A stretch of 64,000 nt of DNA from Mycobacterium sp. (GTDB lineage: Bacteria > Actinomycetota > Actinomycetes > Mycobacteriales > Mycobacteriaceae), in NCBI GenBank assembly GCA_018882965.1, contig VEQY01000004.1:31697-95696 (forward strand), given 5' to 3'. Positions 21,508 to 34,160 of the stretch are shown here, in pieces. The notes under the pieces were generated by a model. That model ran no database searches. It was not told where the DNA came from and saw only the letters and a program-made list of their open reading frames with translations. Position 1 is the first letter of the stretch. Each line of letters starts with the position of its first letter. The position numbers were made by a program, and so were the translations under genes.

Positions 21508-22212
21508 ATGCCTTCGCTCACGACCGGCCTGTCGCGCCGCAAAGACCTGCGAGCAGTGCTGCTGCTGCTGATCGCGGCGCCGTTGGCGGCCGGGTGCGTG
21601 CGCGTCCACGCCTCGATCACCGTCTCACCCGACGACCAGGTCTCCGGGGACATCGTCGCGGCCGTCAAGCCGCGAGACGACACCGACCAGGGACCGCAGT
21701 TCGATGCCGAGTCCTCAGTGGGCTTCAGCCAGAAGATCGCGGTGTCGCGGTACGACGTCGACGGGTACGTCGGCTCCCAGGCGACCTTCGCCGACCTGAG
21801 TTTCGCCGAGGTCCCCCAACTTGCCAACCTCAGCAACGAGGCCGCCGGGGTGGACATCTCGCTTCGGCGGGCGGGCAGCCTGGTGATCCTCGAGGGACGC
21901 GTCGACCTGACCAGCGTCACCGATCCCGAGGCGGACGTAAGCTTCAGCGCAACCTTTCCCGGCGAGGTGACCTCGACCAACGGTGAGCGGGTGGACACCA
22001 ACATGGTGGAGTGGAAGTTCAAGCCGGGGGTCGTCACCAACCTGAGCGCCCAGGCCCGCTACACCGATCCCAGCACCCGCTCGTTCACCGCCGCGGGCAT
22101 CACGCTGGTCATCGCAGCCTTCCTGGTCGCCGGCCTCATCGCGGCGCTGGCCTGGCGGGATCGGGACCGGACCTCGGCCCGGTTCGTCCAGACCGAGTCG
22201 GGCGAAGAGTAG
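21508..22212 (+). CDS. lppM: Lipoprotein LppM
   Basis: Signal peptide with lipobox LAAGC (Cys at about residue 30 from the ATG), so the mature N-terminus is lipidated. The exported domain starts VHASITVSPDDQVSGDIVAAVKP, the conserved LppM segment. A second membrane helix lies near the C-terminus (about 192-211, GITLVIAAFLVAGLIAALAW) before a short basic tail. The GTG at 21505 directly precedes the ATG at 21508 and cannot be excluded. In M. tuberculosis LppM (Rv2171) is a surface-linked lipoprotein linked to phagosome interactions. The next M. tuberculosis gene, Rv2172c, is absent here. Confidence 0.92.
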   Translation: MPSLTTGLSRRKDLRAVLLLLIAAPLAAGCVRVHASITVSPDDQVSGDIVAAVKPRDDTDQGPQFDAESSVGFSQKIAVSRYDVDGYVGSQATFADLSFAEVPQLANLSNEAAGVDISLRRAGSLVILEGRVDLTSVTDPEADVSFSATFPGEVTSTNGERVDTNMVEWKFKPGVVTNLSAQARYTDPSTRSFTAAGITLVIAAFLVAGLIAALAWRDRDRTSARFVQTESGEE

Positions 22213-23382
<1,170 letters not shown>

Positions 23383-23386
23383 CCCG

Positions 23387-24865
23387 ATGGCAGCGCCCGG
23401 CAGCACGGCGGCGGCACCGGCTCGTCTGATCGCCTTCGCGCGCTCGCCGCAGGGCAGGCCGGCTCTGCTGGGCCTGTGCGGAGCGGCGCTGATCACCCTG
23501 GGCGGCGCGGGTGCCGGCAGCACCAGGTTGCACGATCCGGTGCTGGAGATGCTGCGCCTGTCCTGGCTGCGCTTCGGTCACGGCCTGGTGGTGTCCTCGC
23601 TGCTGCTGTGGGGTGGCGTCGCGGCGATGCTGCTGGCCTGGCTGTGGCTGGGCCGGCGACTGGTCGACGGCACCGGGGTCAGCGAACGCACGATGGTCGT
23701 GACGACCGGCTTCTGGCTGGTCCCCCTGCTGGTCAGCGTCCCACTGTTCAGCCGGGACACCTACTCCTATCTGGCCCAGGGCGCGCTACTGCGCGACGGC
23801 TTCGACCCCTACGCGGTCGGGCCGGTCGAAAACCCCAACTCGCTGCTCGACGACGTGAGTCCGATCTGGACCACCACCACGGCCCCGTACGGACCGGCGT
23901 TCATTCTGGTGGCCAAGTTCGTGACCGTGGTGGCCGGAGACAACATCATCGCGGGCACCATGCTGCTGCGCCTGTGCATGCTGCCCGGGCTGGTATTGCT
24001 GATCTGGGCGGCACCCCGGATCGCCCGGCACGTCGGCGCCGACGGAGCCGTGGCGCTGTGGATCTGCGTGCTCAACCCCCTGGTGATCGTTCACCTGATG
24101 GGCGGGGTGCACAACGAGATGCTGATGGTCGGGCTCATGATGGCCGGTATCGCGCTGACGTTCGCGCGACATCACGTCGGCGGCGCCGCGCTGATCGCCG
24201 TTGCCGTCGCGGTCAAGGCGACCGCCGTGCTCGCACTGCCGTTCATGGTGTGGGTATGGATGCGCCACCTGGCCGGTAATCGGGCACGGGCCTTCCTGAT
24301 CGCCTCGGCGACCTCGGTCGCCACGTTCCTCGCCGTGTTCGCCGTGCTCTCCACCGTGGCCGGCGTGGGGCTGGGATGGCTGACCGCGCTGGCGGGTTCG
24401 GTGAAGATCATCAACTGGCTGACGGTGCCCACCGCGGTCGCCAACGTCGCGAACGCGGTCGGCGGGTTGTTCGCGCCGGTCAGCTTCTACGCGGTCCTCG
24501 AGACCGCACGACTGGTCGGAATCGGCGTCATCGTGCTGTCCCTGCCGCTGCTGTGGTGGCGGTTCCGCCATACCGATCGGGAAGCGCTGATCGGCATCAC
24601 CTGGGCGATGGTCATCGTGGTGCTCTTCGTGCCGGCCGCATTGCCGTGGTACTACACGTGGCCGCTGGCCGTCGCCTCAGCGCTGCTGCAGTCCCGCGGC
24701 GCGATCGCCCTCGTCGCCGGCTTCTCGACATGGATCATGGTGATCTTCAAGCCCGACGGATCGCACGGCATGTACTCCTGGCTGCACATCCTCATCGCCG
24801 CCGCGTGCGCGTTGGCGGCGTGGCGCGCGATCCGCAACGCTCCCGAACCCGTGCGGCGGGCCTGA
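23387..24865 (+). CDS. mptA: Alpha-(1,6)-mannopyranosyltransferase MptA
   Basis: GT-C integral membrane transferase that extends the mannan backbone of lipomannan/lipoarabinomannan using decaprenyl-phosphate mannose on the periplasmic side. About a dozen hydrophobic helices span residues 25-480. The first long external loop carries FSRDTYSYLAQGALLRDGFD with the acidic residue (Asp124) expected in GT-C enzymes, followed by NPNSLLDDVSPIWTTTTAPYG, highly characteristic of MptA/MptB. 492 residues. It belongs to an envelope set with the Rv2181-like transferase and pimB further along. Confidence 0.92.
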   Translation: MAAPGSTAAAPARLIAFARSPQGRPALLGLCGAALITLGGAGAGSTRLHDPVLEMLRLSWLRFGHGLVVSSLLLWGGVAAMLLAWLWLGRRLVDGTGVSERTMVVTTGFWLVPLLVSVPLFSRDTYSYLAQGALLRDGFDPYAVGPVENPNSLLDDVSPIWTTTTAPYGPAFILVAKFVTVVAGDNIIAGTMLLRLCMLPGLVLLIWAAPRIARHVGADGAVALWICVLNPLVIVHLMGGVHNEMLMVGLMMAGIALTFARHHVGGAALIAVAVAVKATAVLALPFMVWVWMRHLAGNRARAFLIASATSVATFLAVFAVLSTVAGVGLGWLTALAGSVKIINWLTVPTAVANVANAVGGLFAPVSFYAVLETARLVGIGVIVLSLPLLWWRFRHTDREALIGITWAMVIVVLFVPAALPWYYTWPLAVASALLQSRGAIALVAGFSTWIMVIFKPDGSHGMYSWLHILIAAACALAAWRAIRNAPEPVRRA

Positions 24866-24868
24866 CCC

Positions 24869-25306
24869 TCAGTACGCCATCGCCTGCGCGCGGCGCAGGA
24901 CCTCGCGGGCCTGGTGTGCGTGCAGCGCGTCCACCGGGCGGGCGTTGGGTATCGGCTCGCGAACCCCGTCACGGGTCACCGTCAGCGACGGATCCGCGGT
25001 GAACAGCCAGCGCAGGATCTCGGTCTCGCGGTAGCCACCGTCGCGAAGCACCGCGAGCAGGCCGGGCAGCGGCCGGACGACGCCGGTCTGAGCGCCGGTC
25101 TGAGCGCCGCTCCGGGTGCCGGAGTCGGCGAAGAAGATCCGCGGTATCACCGGGGCGCCGTTGCGGCGCACGGCGACCAGATGACCCTCCCGCAACTGCT
25201 GCTGCACCTTGCTCACCGGAACCCGCAGCAGCGCGGCAACCTCAGCGAGGTCATAGACCGGTTCGTCGGGGGCCAGGACGTCCTCACCGGTCGGCACGCT
25301 GCTCAC
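24869..25306 (-). CDS. Rv2175c-like winged-helix DNA-binding protein
   Basis: 145 residues. The N-terminal half is a helix-turn-helix of the excisionase/MerR-like type (VYDLAEVAALLRVPVSKVQQ, then EGHLVAVRRNGAPVIPRIFF), and the C-terminal half has the family segment LPGLLAVLRDGGYRETEILRWLFT. In M. tuberculosis Rv2175c is a DNA-binding protein phosphorylated by PknL at an N-terminal threonine; here Thr6 in SSVPTGEDV is a plausible counterpart. A 12-base tandem duplication (around 25083-25110) encodes GAQTGAQTG between the two parts. It is divergent from pknL with about 40 bases between starts, which supports a kinase-substrate pairing. Confidence 0.88.
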   Translation of the reverse strand: MSSVPTGEDVLAPDEPVYDLAEVAALLRVPVSKVQQQLREGHLVAVRRNGAPVIPRIFFADSGTRSGAQTGAQTGVVRPLPGLLAVLRDGGYRETEILRWLFTADPSLTVTRDGVREPIPNARPVDALHAHQAREVLRRAQAMAY

Positions 25307-25333
25307 CGCGCCAGTTTAAGTCCGCACACGCCC

Positions 25334-25339
25334 TACCAT
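25334..25339 (+). promoter_or_regulatory. Probable -10 element for leaderless pknL
   Basis: TACCAT fits TANNNT and ends six bases before the GTG at 25346. Transcription would begin at or next to the GTG, which supports that codon as the start. Confidence 0.45.
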
Positions 25340-25345
25340 GTGGCC

Positions 25346-27904
<2,559 letters not shown>

Positions 27905-27955
27905 TTAGCGGGGCACCGCGAAGCCGAGGACCAGCGGCAAGGGCACCCGAGCACG

Positions 27956-28444
27956 TCAGCGGTCGGTGATCAGCAGGAAGCGCCGCAGGTTGTGGCGGGC
28001 GTCGACCAGAGCGTCGTGGGTATCCGCGGGCCGCGGCGGCATGCGGGGACACCCGTAGCTCTCCCACAACTGGCGCAGTTCGCGGGTGAACCGGGGAATC
28101 TGCGGGGGCAGGCTGGTCATCGGTCCCCACAGCTGGCACAGGGCGACGTGGTCGTAGGCGCCGACCCATGCCCACAACTCGATCGGCTCGTCGGACGCCG
28201 ACCCGTCGACATCGAAGAACGTCTCCAGATCCTCGCGGATCTGCCGGCGCGATCGCCACAGGGGTGACGCCGGCGGGGGCAATTTGGGCAGGACGTGGGT
28301 TCGCACCCAGCGGCCCGCGGATTCCGGGTCGAATTCGGTGGAGACCGCGTAGTACTCGCGCCCGTCCTCGGCGACCACCCCGATGGAGATGAGATCGATG
28401 ATGCGCCCGTTGTCGATGAACTCGGTGTCGTAGAAGTAGCGCAC
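27956..28444 (-). CDS. RNase T-like 3'-5' exoribonuclease (Rv2179c-like)
   Basis: 162 residues. The N-terminus MRYFYDTEFIDNGRIIDLIS gives exonuclease motif I (Asp6, Glu8), ELWAWVGAYDHVALCQLWG motif II, and DTHDALVDARHNLRRFL motif III with the catalytic His and Asp near the end; together these are the DEDDh residues. M. tuberculosis Rv2179c has a solved structure and RNA-degrading activity. The start ATG at 28444 is fixed by the motif. It lies between aroG and a membrane protein on the same strand, so the three may be co-transcribed. Confidence 0.9.
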   Translation of the reverse strand: MRYFYDTEFIDNGRIIDLISIGVVAEDGREYYAVSTEFDPESAGRWVRTHVLPKLPPPASPLWRSRRQIREDLETFFDVDGSASDEPIELWAWVGAYDHVALCQLWGPMTSLPPQIPRFTRELRQLWESYGCPRMPPRPADTHDALVDARHNLRRFLLITDR

Positions 28445-28459
28445 GGCCCCCGGGACTTC

Positions 28460-29362
28460 CTACCGCCCGGCCCCGAGGGCTGCCGGCGGGCTCGTGCGCG
28501 TCGGAGCGGGTGCGGCGTGGATCTGCCGGTCGAGTTCGGCGTCGACTTCGGCGTCAGCGGGGATGCGGGGCTCGCCCGCGAGGACGTGCTGCAGCCACAG
28601 GCCGGCTTGGACGAACGGCCGGCGCAGATAGCGCTCGCGGCGCAGCGAGCGGCGCATCTTCTCCGGCCGGTCCTGGTAGCGCCAGCGGGCCCAAGGCGCG
28701 TGCGGACGTGCGAGCCGGATTGCTCCGAGGAACAGCAGCGGGGTGAAGAACATCCCCAGCAGGCCGGTCCACAACTTGCCTTTCAGCAGCACCACCACAG
28801 CCAGGGCAAGGTTGAGCACAGTCAGCCCGATCACGCTCAGGCGCGCAGCTGTCGAATCCGCGTCGCGCCAGATTCCGACGTCGAAGAGCGACAGCGGATT
28901 GAACCCCAGCACCAGCAGGCCGGCAACCGCGGCCGCGACGAAGACCGCATCGACCGAGGTACGCCCGTCCTCTGACCAATACACGTCTTGAAGATGCAGG
29001 ATCAGCGCGAACTCGTCGAGCACCAGCGCCGCGCCGATGCCGAAGACCACAGCGGCGAAGGTGAACTGATGGATGGTTCCACTGCTCGCCATCGACACCA
29101 TGGCGACCCCGGAGACCAGAACCAGCACCACGCCGAACACCGCGTGGTGGATATGCAGGCCACCGCCGGAACCGGACACCGAGATGTTGTGCGGCTGCCA
29201 CCACTTACGCGGCCCCGGCCGGTCTGCGGTCGCTCGGATGTAGCGGGTGATCGTCCTGGTCACGAAGAAGGTCGAGATAAACGCGATCAGGCACCACATC
29301 AGCGGCTCGCGCCCCGGGGCGATCACGTCGAGATGGTCCAGGAAGCGGTCCGGGTACGGCAC
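28460..29362 (-). CDS. Multi-pass membrane protein (Rv2180c-like)
   Basis: 300 residues with five to six hydrophobic segments: about 22-36 (LMWCLIAFISTFFVT), 73-92, 97-117, 135-153 and two between 175 and 210. KWWQPHNISVSGSGGGLHIHHAVFG contains a conserved His pair facing a membrane segment. The C-terminal third is basic and cytoplasmic (RYQDRPEKMRRSLRRERYLRR). No enzymatic family is recognised. The start is GTG at 29362, eight bases after a TAAGTT -10 element, so the transcript is probably leaderless. Divergent from the mannosyltransferase gene. Confidence 0.82.
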   Translation of the reverse strand: MPYPDRFLDHLDVIAPGREPLMWCLIAFISTFFVTRTITRYIRATADRPGPRKWWQPHNISVSGSGGGLHIHHAVFGVVLVLVSGVAMVSMASSGTIHQFTFAAVVFGIGAALVLDEFALILHLQDVYWSEDGRTSVDAVFVAAAVAGLLVLGFNPLSLFDVGIWRDADSTAARLSVIGLTVLNLALAVVVLLKGKLWTGLLGMFFTPLLFLGAIRLARPHAPWARWRYQDRPEKMRRSLRRERYLRRPFVQAGLWLQHVLAGEPRIPADAEVDAELDRQIHAAPAPTRTSPPAALGAGR

Positions 29363-29370
29363 GGCTTGAA

Positions 29371-29376
29371 AACTTA
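29371..29376 (-). promoter_or_regulatory. Probable -10 element, leaderless promoter of the Rv2180c-like gene
   Basis: Minus-strand TAAGTT (TANNNT) ends eight bases before the GTG at 29362. It is one half of a divergent promoter pair. Confidence 0.45.
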
Positions 29377-29420
29377 CGCCCCCAGAGCCTGCGGCGCTTC
29401 GCCCGGAGGTCCCGCCTGGC

Positions 29421-29426
29421 TACCCT
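29421..29426 (+). promoter_or_regulatory. Probable -10 element of the mannosyltransferase gene
   Basis: TACCCT (TANNNT) ends nine bases before the ATG at 29436, giving a leader of at most a few bases. It is the other half of the divergent pair. Confidence 0.42.
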
Positions 29427-29435
29427 GATGGGGAG

Positions 29436-30719
29436 ATGACGACGCTGAGGCCCGCGGGGGGCGTTGAGTTGCGGCGCGCCGGGTGGCGGCTGACCCAGGT
29501 CCTGATCTGCGTCGCCGTCGTGCACGCATGCTGGAGCCTGTTCGGTCACATTCCCTATCGGATCGACGCCGACGTGTATCGCATGGGCGGTGAGGCGTGG
29601 TTGCACGGGCGCCCGCTCTACGCCGACGGGGCGACGTTCCCGACGCGCGGCGGGCTCGATCTGCCCTTCACCTATCCACCCCTGGCGGCGATCGCGTTCA
29701 GCCCGCTCGCCCTGATGCCGCTGCCGGTGGCGAGCGTGGTGATCACCGCGTTGACGCTGGTGCTGCTAGTGGTGTCGGTCTGCCTCGTTCTGTCCAGCCT
29801 GCGCGTCTTCGACGAGTCCGGCACGTTCGCCGAACCGGCATCGTGGCGACGATGCTGGCTGGCGGTGGGCATCGTCGCAGCGTCGGTGACGCTGCTGGAG
29901 CCGATCCGGGCCAATTTCGCCTTCGGGCAGATCAACGTGGTGCTGATGACGCTGGTCATCGCCGACTGCCTTCCCCGCCGCACCCCCTGGCCGCGCGGCC
30001 TGCTCCTCGGCGTGGCAATTGCGCTGAAGCTGACCCCCGCGGTGTTCCTCCTGTTCTTCGTGCTCCGCCGGGACGTCCGGGCGGCGCTGACCACGGTGGT
30101 CTCTTTCGCCGCGGCCACCGCGCTGGGCGTACTGCTCGCCCGGCGGGACTCCGTCGAGTACTGGACGGCCACGGTCGTCAACACCGATCGCATCGGTGCG
30201 GCGACGTTGAACACCAACCAGAACGCGGCCGGGGCGCTGGCCCGGCTCGGCTTCGACGAACGCACCCATGCCGCCCTGTGGATGCTGGCATGCTTCGCGG
30301 TCCTGGCAGCGACGGTCTGGGCGGCGCGGCGGGTGCTGGCCGCGGGCGCGCCCAGTCTGGCGTTGGTGACCGTAGCGCTCTTCGGGCTCGTGGTCTCACC
30401 GGTGTCGTGGTCGCACCACTGGGTCTGGGCGCTGCCGACCGTCGTCGTGACCACCGTGCTGGCCTATCGCCGCCTCGACCTCGCCCTCGCGACGGTCAGC
30501 GCCGCCGGCCTCGCGCTGCTCCTGCGACCGCCGATCGGCCTGTTGCCCGAGCACCGGGAGGCGGCCGCGGCCTGGTGGCGCCAACTTCTGGGCATGTCCT
30601 ACGTGTGGTGGGCGCTGGCGGTCATCGTCACCGCGGGTATTGCGTTCGCGCCAGGCCGGGCTAACCCGCAGCGGTCTCGGGAATCCGCGCCGGCGGCTGA
30701 CGCGGCGCTTCGGTCCTGA
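29436..30719 (+). CDS. mptC: Alpha-(1,2)-mannosyltransferase (Rv2181/MptC-like, GT87)
   Basis: Membrane GT-C/GT87 enzyme that adds alpha-1,2-linked mannose branches to lipomannan and lipoarabinomannan. About ten hydrophobic helices. The first external loop has [20 protein letters not shown] with acidic residues, followed by [14 protein letters not shown], typical of the DUF2029 family. [15 protein letters not shown] and [11 protein letters not shown] are further family segments. 427 residues. Its last 59 bases overlap the acyltransferase gene tail to tail. Symbol given by synteny with M. tuberculosis Rv2181. Confidence 0.87.
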   Translation: MTTLRPAGGVELRRAGWRLTQVLICVAVVHACWSLFGHIPYRIDADVYRMGGEAWLHGRPLYADGATFPTRGGLDLPFTYPPLAAIAFSPLALMPLPVASVVITALTLVLLVVSVCLVLSSLRVFDESGTFAEPASWRRCWLAVGIVAASVTLLEPIRANFAFGQINVVLMTLVIADCLPRRTPWPRGLLLGVAIALKLTPAVFLLFFVLRRDVRAALTTVVSFAAATALGVLLARRDSVEYWTATVVNTDRIGAATLNTNQNAAGALARLGFDERTHAALWMLACFAVLAATVWAARRVLAAGAPSLALVTVALFGLVVSPVSWSHHWVWALPTVVVTTVLAYRRLDLALATVSAAGLALLLRPPIGLLPEHREAAAAWWRQLLGMSYVWWALAVIVTAGIAFAPGRANPQRSRESAPAADAALRS

Positions 30720-31398
30720 CCCCCTCGTCGATCCCCTTGACTGTGGTCGCGTAGATGTCGACGTACTCCTGGCCGGACAACTTCATCAGCTCGTACATCA
30801 CCTCGTCGATCACGGCTCGCTCGATGAAGCGATTGCCGGCCAGCCCGTCGAACCGGGAGAAGTCCATCGGCCTGCCGAACCGGACGGTCACCCGGCCGAA
30901 CCGCCAGAACCTCGAGCCCGGCGGATTGACGACATCGGTTCCAATCATCGCGACCGGAATGACCGGAACGCCGGTGTGCAGGGCGATGCGAGCCAGACCG
31001 GTCTTGCCCTTGTACAGACGGCCGTCCGGCGAGCGGGTGCCCTCCGGGTACAGGCCGAGTAGCTTGCCCTCGTTGAGTAACCGTTCAGCGGTGTCCAGCG
31101 CGGACTGCGCGGAGTCGGCGTCGGTGCGATCGATCGGAACCTGCCCGGCGACGGTGTAGAACCATCGGGTCAGGCGACCCTTGAGGCCGGTGCCGGTGAA
31201 GTATTCGGCTTTCGCCAGGAAGGTGATGCGGCGCCGCACGACGAGGGGCAGGTAGAAGCTGTCGGCGACCGCGAGGTGGTTGCTCGCAAGGATTGCTGGT
31301 CCGTCGTGGGGAACATGTTCCAGGCCTTCGATTTTCGGCCGTCCAAGCAGTGCCAGCAGGGGACCCATGAAGATGTACTTGAACAGCCAGTACCACAT
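30661..31398 (-). CDS. 1-acyl-sn-glycerol-3-phosphate acyltransferase (PlsC family, Rv2182c-like)
   Basis: Membrane-associated acyltransferase of phospholipid synthesis. Motif I is NHLAVADS (His41, Asp46; the HX4D pair), motif II region FLAKAEYF, motif [14 protein letters not shown] (117-127) and motif [12 protein letters not shown]. The start is ATG at 31398 ([13 protein letters not shown]), the conserved mycobacterial N-terminus, with a GGAGGG-type site just upstream; an upstream frame to 31446 is not conserved. 245 residues, matching M. tuberculosis Rv2182c (247). Acyl donor and position specificity cannot be read from sequence. Confidence 0.92.
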   Translation of the reverse strand: MWYWLFKYIFMGPLLALLGRPKIEGLEHVPHDGPAILASNHLAVADSFYLPLVVRRRITFLAKAEYFTGTGLKGRLTRWFYTVAGQVPIDRTDADSAQSALDTAERLLNEGKLLGLYPEGTRSPDGRLYKGKTGLARIALHTGVPVIPVAMIGTDVVNPPGSRFWRFGRVTVRFGRPMDFSRFDGLAGNRFIERAVIDEVMYELMKLSGQEYVDIYATTVKGIDEGVRTEAPRQPPARIPETAAG

Positions 31399-31514
31399 AG
31401 ACCCTCCCTGGCCGGCCTCCTTGCAATGCCGATCGGCGTCTCCCACTCTACTCAGCGGCCCACAGCCCGGCCACGCGGCGCGTCTGGTTCACGGCCAATC
31501 CTCAGGCGGTCTGC

Positions 31515-31913
31515 TCACTCCTCGGCCATCACCGGTTCCACCACGATCGGTATGGACTCGTAGCTTCCGTTGGCCGACGCGGTGCGTCCGCCGCCGCCGT
31601 TGTCCGGCACCGGGCCCCCGTCATCCGCCCCTGGAGTGGCCGCGGAGCCCATCGGGTCACCGATCAGAGCCCGGATCGCGGAAACCAGCGCGACACTGTG
31701 CTCGGCGATCACGCTGAGCATCGGATGGTGCTCGCCGCTGACCAGCGCGGCCAGTGCGCAGACCGGACACCACGCCTGCTGGCACCGGCCGGACCCGCCG
31801 AACGCCTCGCCCGCCTTCGCCGCCGCAGCCCGCACCGCGGGATCGAGCCGGTCGAGGATCGCCTGGGCGAGTTGACGCAGTTCAGGTCCGATATCGGGAT
31901 GGCCGGGACTCAT
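31515..31913 (-). CDS. Conserved mycobacterial protein with a CPVC motif (Rv2183c-like)
   Basis: 132 residues. An N-terminal helical segment (PELRQLAQAILDRLDPAVRAA) is followed by RCQQAWCPVCALAALVSGEHHP, a Cys-x5-Cys-x2-Cys cluster that could bind metal, then a helix (LSVIAEHSVALVSAIRALI) and a Gly/Asp-rich tail. The ATG at 31913 shares its A with the stop of the ATPase gene (TGATG), which fixes the start. Function unknown; constant pairing with the ArsA-like ATPase suggests a joint role. Confidence 0.82.
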   Translation of the reverse strand: MSPGHPDIGPELRQLAQAILDRLDPAVRAAAAKAGEAFGGSGRCQQAWCPVCALAALVSGEHHPMLSVIAEHSVALVSAIRALIGDPMGSAATPGADDGGPVPDNGGGGRTASANGSYESIPIVVEPVMAEE

Positions 31914-33214
31914 CACCTGGGCCACACCTCCGGGTCGGGCCGGAACCTGATCGTCAACTCGCCGCCGCGCAGCGTCGCGTCGATCACGATGCACCGGCGC
32001 AGCACCGGAGCCAACCGGATTCTGCGCCGTACCCCGGCGACGCTGATCACCAGGTCGTCACCGGCTCGACCGAGACTGATCGCGCCGGTATCGGGTTGCG
32101 ACAGCTCCAGTCGCATCCGGTAGACCGCATCCAGGCCTCGACCCGTCTGCGGGGCAGTCTCCCGGTCCACGACGGGCCGTAGCGGCTGTGGCGGAGCGAC
32201 ACCCTGACGCCGGCGGGCATCGTCGAGCAGATGACTCAGAGCTTTGGGGCCGATCGGCTCAGCAGCCAGGTGCGGTACGAGAACCAGACGTACGCCGCCG
32301 GTCTGGGCGGCCAGATCGGCAAGTACGTCCGACTGCTCCGAGAGACGCGCGGCGTACCAGTCGAAGGCAGGGTGTTCGGGAAGGTTGCGATATTCGAACG
32401 AATCATCCTGCAAAAGAACCTGATTGACGATCAGTTCATTGACCCGGATGCCCAGCAGGGAAAGGGATCCCAGGGTCCGCATCGCCTCGGCTGCCACAAC
32501 TCGTTCAGCCGTGAGGACGAGATGCGCACAGACGCGGTCGGCGTCGGTGAGCAACTCTGACACCGACTCCAGTGCGGTGCCAATCGCCTCGACCATGGCG
32601 ACACTGAGCGCAAGGGTCGCGTCTGCGGCCGCAGTAGCCAGTCGGCGATGCCGCGGCCAGGATCGCTCGAGGTACTCGGCGAATGCTCCCGGGAGCGTGA
32701 GCATGCGGATGGCGTCGGCGGTCGAGGCGCAGTCGACCACGACCAGATCCCAGCGGCCGGAATTCGCCAGCGTCGCCACGGTCTGCAGCCCCAGCACCTC
32801 CTGGATCCCCGGTAGCGCCGAGAGCTCCTGTGGTGCAACGTTTTTCAGATCCGATTCGGGGAAACGTGCGGCCACAACCGGACCGGCCAGTCGCCAGGCA
32901 GACTCCAAGAGGGCGAGCGTGTCCAGAGCTATTGCATCCAGATACCCGCCACCCCCCTCGCTGCTGCGCTCTTCGGTGAGGATGCGGACGGGCGTGGCGT
33001 CGCCACTGGCGATAACCGGGACACCGAGGACGTCACCCAGCGAGTGGGCTTGGTCGGTGGACACCGCCAGGACTCGCTGACCTCTCAGGGCGGCCTGCAC
33101 CGCCGTCGCCGAGGACAGTGTCGACTTGCCGACTCCCCCCTTGCCGACGAAGAAGCTTATCCGGGTCAGCCCGGCCGAGCCGACGTCAGCGAACGGGGCG
33201 CCATCAGGTTCCAC
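31913..33214 (-). CDS. ArsA/Get3-like P-loop ATPase (Rv2184c-like)
   Basis: Deviant Walker A GKGGVGKSTLS (about 24-34, with the signature lysine of the SIMIBI class), switch I region STDQAHSLGDVLG, and VVVDCASTADAIRMLTLPG around Walker B/switch II. These match the ArsA/Get3 family of dimeric ATPases. The C-terminal ~100 residues (RMRLELSQPDTGAISLGRAGDDLVISVAGVRRRI) form the small beta domain found at the end of bacterial ArsA-like proteins. GTG at 33214 abuts the stop of the SRPBCC gene. No arsenic genes are nearby, so an arsenite pump role is unlikely. 433 residues, longer than the M. tuberculosis homologue. Confidence 0.86.
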   Translation of the reverse strand: MEPDGAPFADVGSAGLTRISFFVGKGGVGKSTLSSATAVQAALRGQRVLAVSTDQAHSLGDVLGVPVIASGDATPVRILTEERSSEGGGGYLDAIALDTLALLESAWRLAGPVVAARFPESDLKNVAPQELSALPGIQEVLGLQTVATLANSGRWDLVVVDCASTADAIRMLTLPGAFAEYLERSWPRHRRLATAAADATLALSVAMVEAIGTALESVSELLTDADRVCAHLVLTAERVVAAEAMRTLGSLSLLGIRVNELIVNQVLLQDDSFEYRNLPEHPAFDWYAARLSEQSDVLADLAAQTGGVRLVLVPHLAAEPIGPKALSHLLDDARRRQGVAPPQPLRPVVDRETAPQTGRGLDAVYRMRLELSQPDTGAISLGRAGDDLVISVAGVRRRIRLAPVLRRCIVIDATLRGGELTIRFRPDPEVWPR

Positions 33215-33667
33215 TCAGCCCTCGACGCTCTCGAAGCCCTCGACCCGATTCTTCAAGTCCTTCAACGCCGTCTCGGTCAACCGGCGCTCAGCCTTGCGCT
33301 TGAGCAGTCCGATCATCGGCACCCGCAGGTCTACCGACAGTTCGTAGGTGACGTCCGTGCCCGAACCCTTGGGTTTCAGGGTGTATCTGCCTTCCAGCGC
33401 CTTCAGCAGCCCACTGGACACCAGTGACCATCGCACCGATTTCCGATCCGCCGGCCAGTCGTACTCGAGGACCATCGTGTCGTTCAGCACAGTGGCCTCC
33501 AGCACGAGGCGCGCGACTCTCGGGTTGCCCTTGCTGTCTGTTTCCAGAACCTCGGCTTCGGTGTACTCCGACACCCACTCCGGGTAGGAGGCGATGTCGG
33601 CGATGACGTCCATCACGATGCGCGGGTCCGCATCGATAAAGATCGTCTGCGCGGTCTTGTCCGCCAC
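33215..33667 (-). CDS. SRPBCC-fold protein TB16.3-like (Rv2185c)
   Basis: 150-residue START/SRPBCC protein with a hydrophobic ligand pocket. MADKTAQTIFIDADP at the N-terminus, ADIASYPEWVSEYTEAEVLE in the middle and LRVPMIGLLKRKAERRLTETALKDLKNRVEG at the C-terminal helix match the TB16.3 family. Ligand unknown. First gene of a probable unit with the ArsA-like ATPase and the CPVC protein: junctions are 0 and 1 base. Confidence 0.9.
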   Translation of the reverse strand: MADKTAQTIFIDADPRIVMDVIADIASYPEWVSEYTEAEVLETDSKGNPRVARLVLEATVLNDTMVLEYDWPADRKSVRWSLVSSGLLKALEGRYTLKPKGSGTDVTYELSVDLRVPMIGLLKRKAERRLTETALKDLKNRVEGFESVEG

Positions 33668-33758
33668 TTTCGCCGACTCCCGTCGCCCAGTCCGGAACGG
33701 GCCGGATCGCCCGGATACAAACCGTACCCCGTCGCAGGCGGGGTCGGCCGTGAGGCGG

Positions 33759-34160
33759 CTAGCGTGGCGCGACGCCGAGCGGGCGGGTGGCCTCGAGTTC
33801 GTTCTTGATCCCGAAGGCCACCCGCTTGCCCGCCACCCGTCGGCGATGGGTCAGAGCGGCCAGGTTCATCTTCGCCACCTGCCAGGCCGCCGCGCCGGCC
33901 GGTTCGGCGTGCATGAAGAAGTGCAGGACGACGCCGTCGAGCACCGGTTCCAGCCAGACCTCCATCGTTCCCGTCAGAGCGCCGGTCACCGCCCAGCGCA
34001 CGCCTTTGTCCGCGCGGTCCTCAACGACGTCGAGGGTCAGATCCGGAAACCAGCGCCGCCACCGCGCACGGTCCGCGACCGCCCGACCGACTGCCGCGGG
34101 ATCGGCCGCCACGAAGGTCTCGTCGGCGATCTGGATGCTGTGCACGACCGGCAGTTTCAC
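33759..34160 (-). CDS. SRPBCC-fold protein (Rv2186c-like)
   Basis: 133 residues, a second, divergent polyketide-cyclase-like SRPBCC protein: VHSIQIADETFVAADPAAVGRAVADRARWRRWFPDLTLDV, then MEVWLEPVLDGVVLHFFMHAEPAG and a C-terminal helix with HRRRVAGKRVAFGIKNELE. Ligand unknown. It lies 18 bases after the pimB start region on the same strand. In M. tuberculosis fadD15 lies next to this gene; here it is absent. Confidence 0.83.
   Translation of the reverse strand: MKLPVVHSIQIADETFVAADPAAVGRAVADRARWRRWFPDLTLDVVEDRADKGVRWAVTGALTGTMEVWLEPVLDGVVLHFFMHAEPAGAAAWQVAKMNLAALTHRRRVAGKRVAFGIKNELEATRPLGVAPR

Noticed and set aside
31913..33214. ArsA-like ATPase as part of an arsenic resistance island
   Set aside because: No arsB, arsC, arsR or arsD genes nearby; the gene lies in a conserved mycobacterial order.
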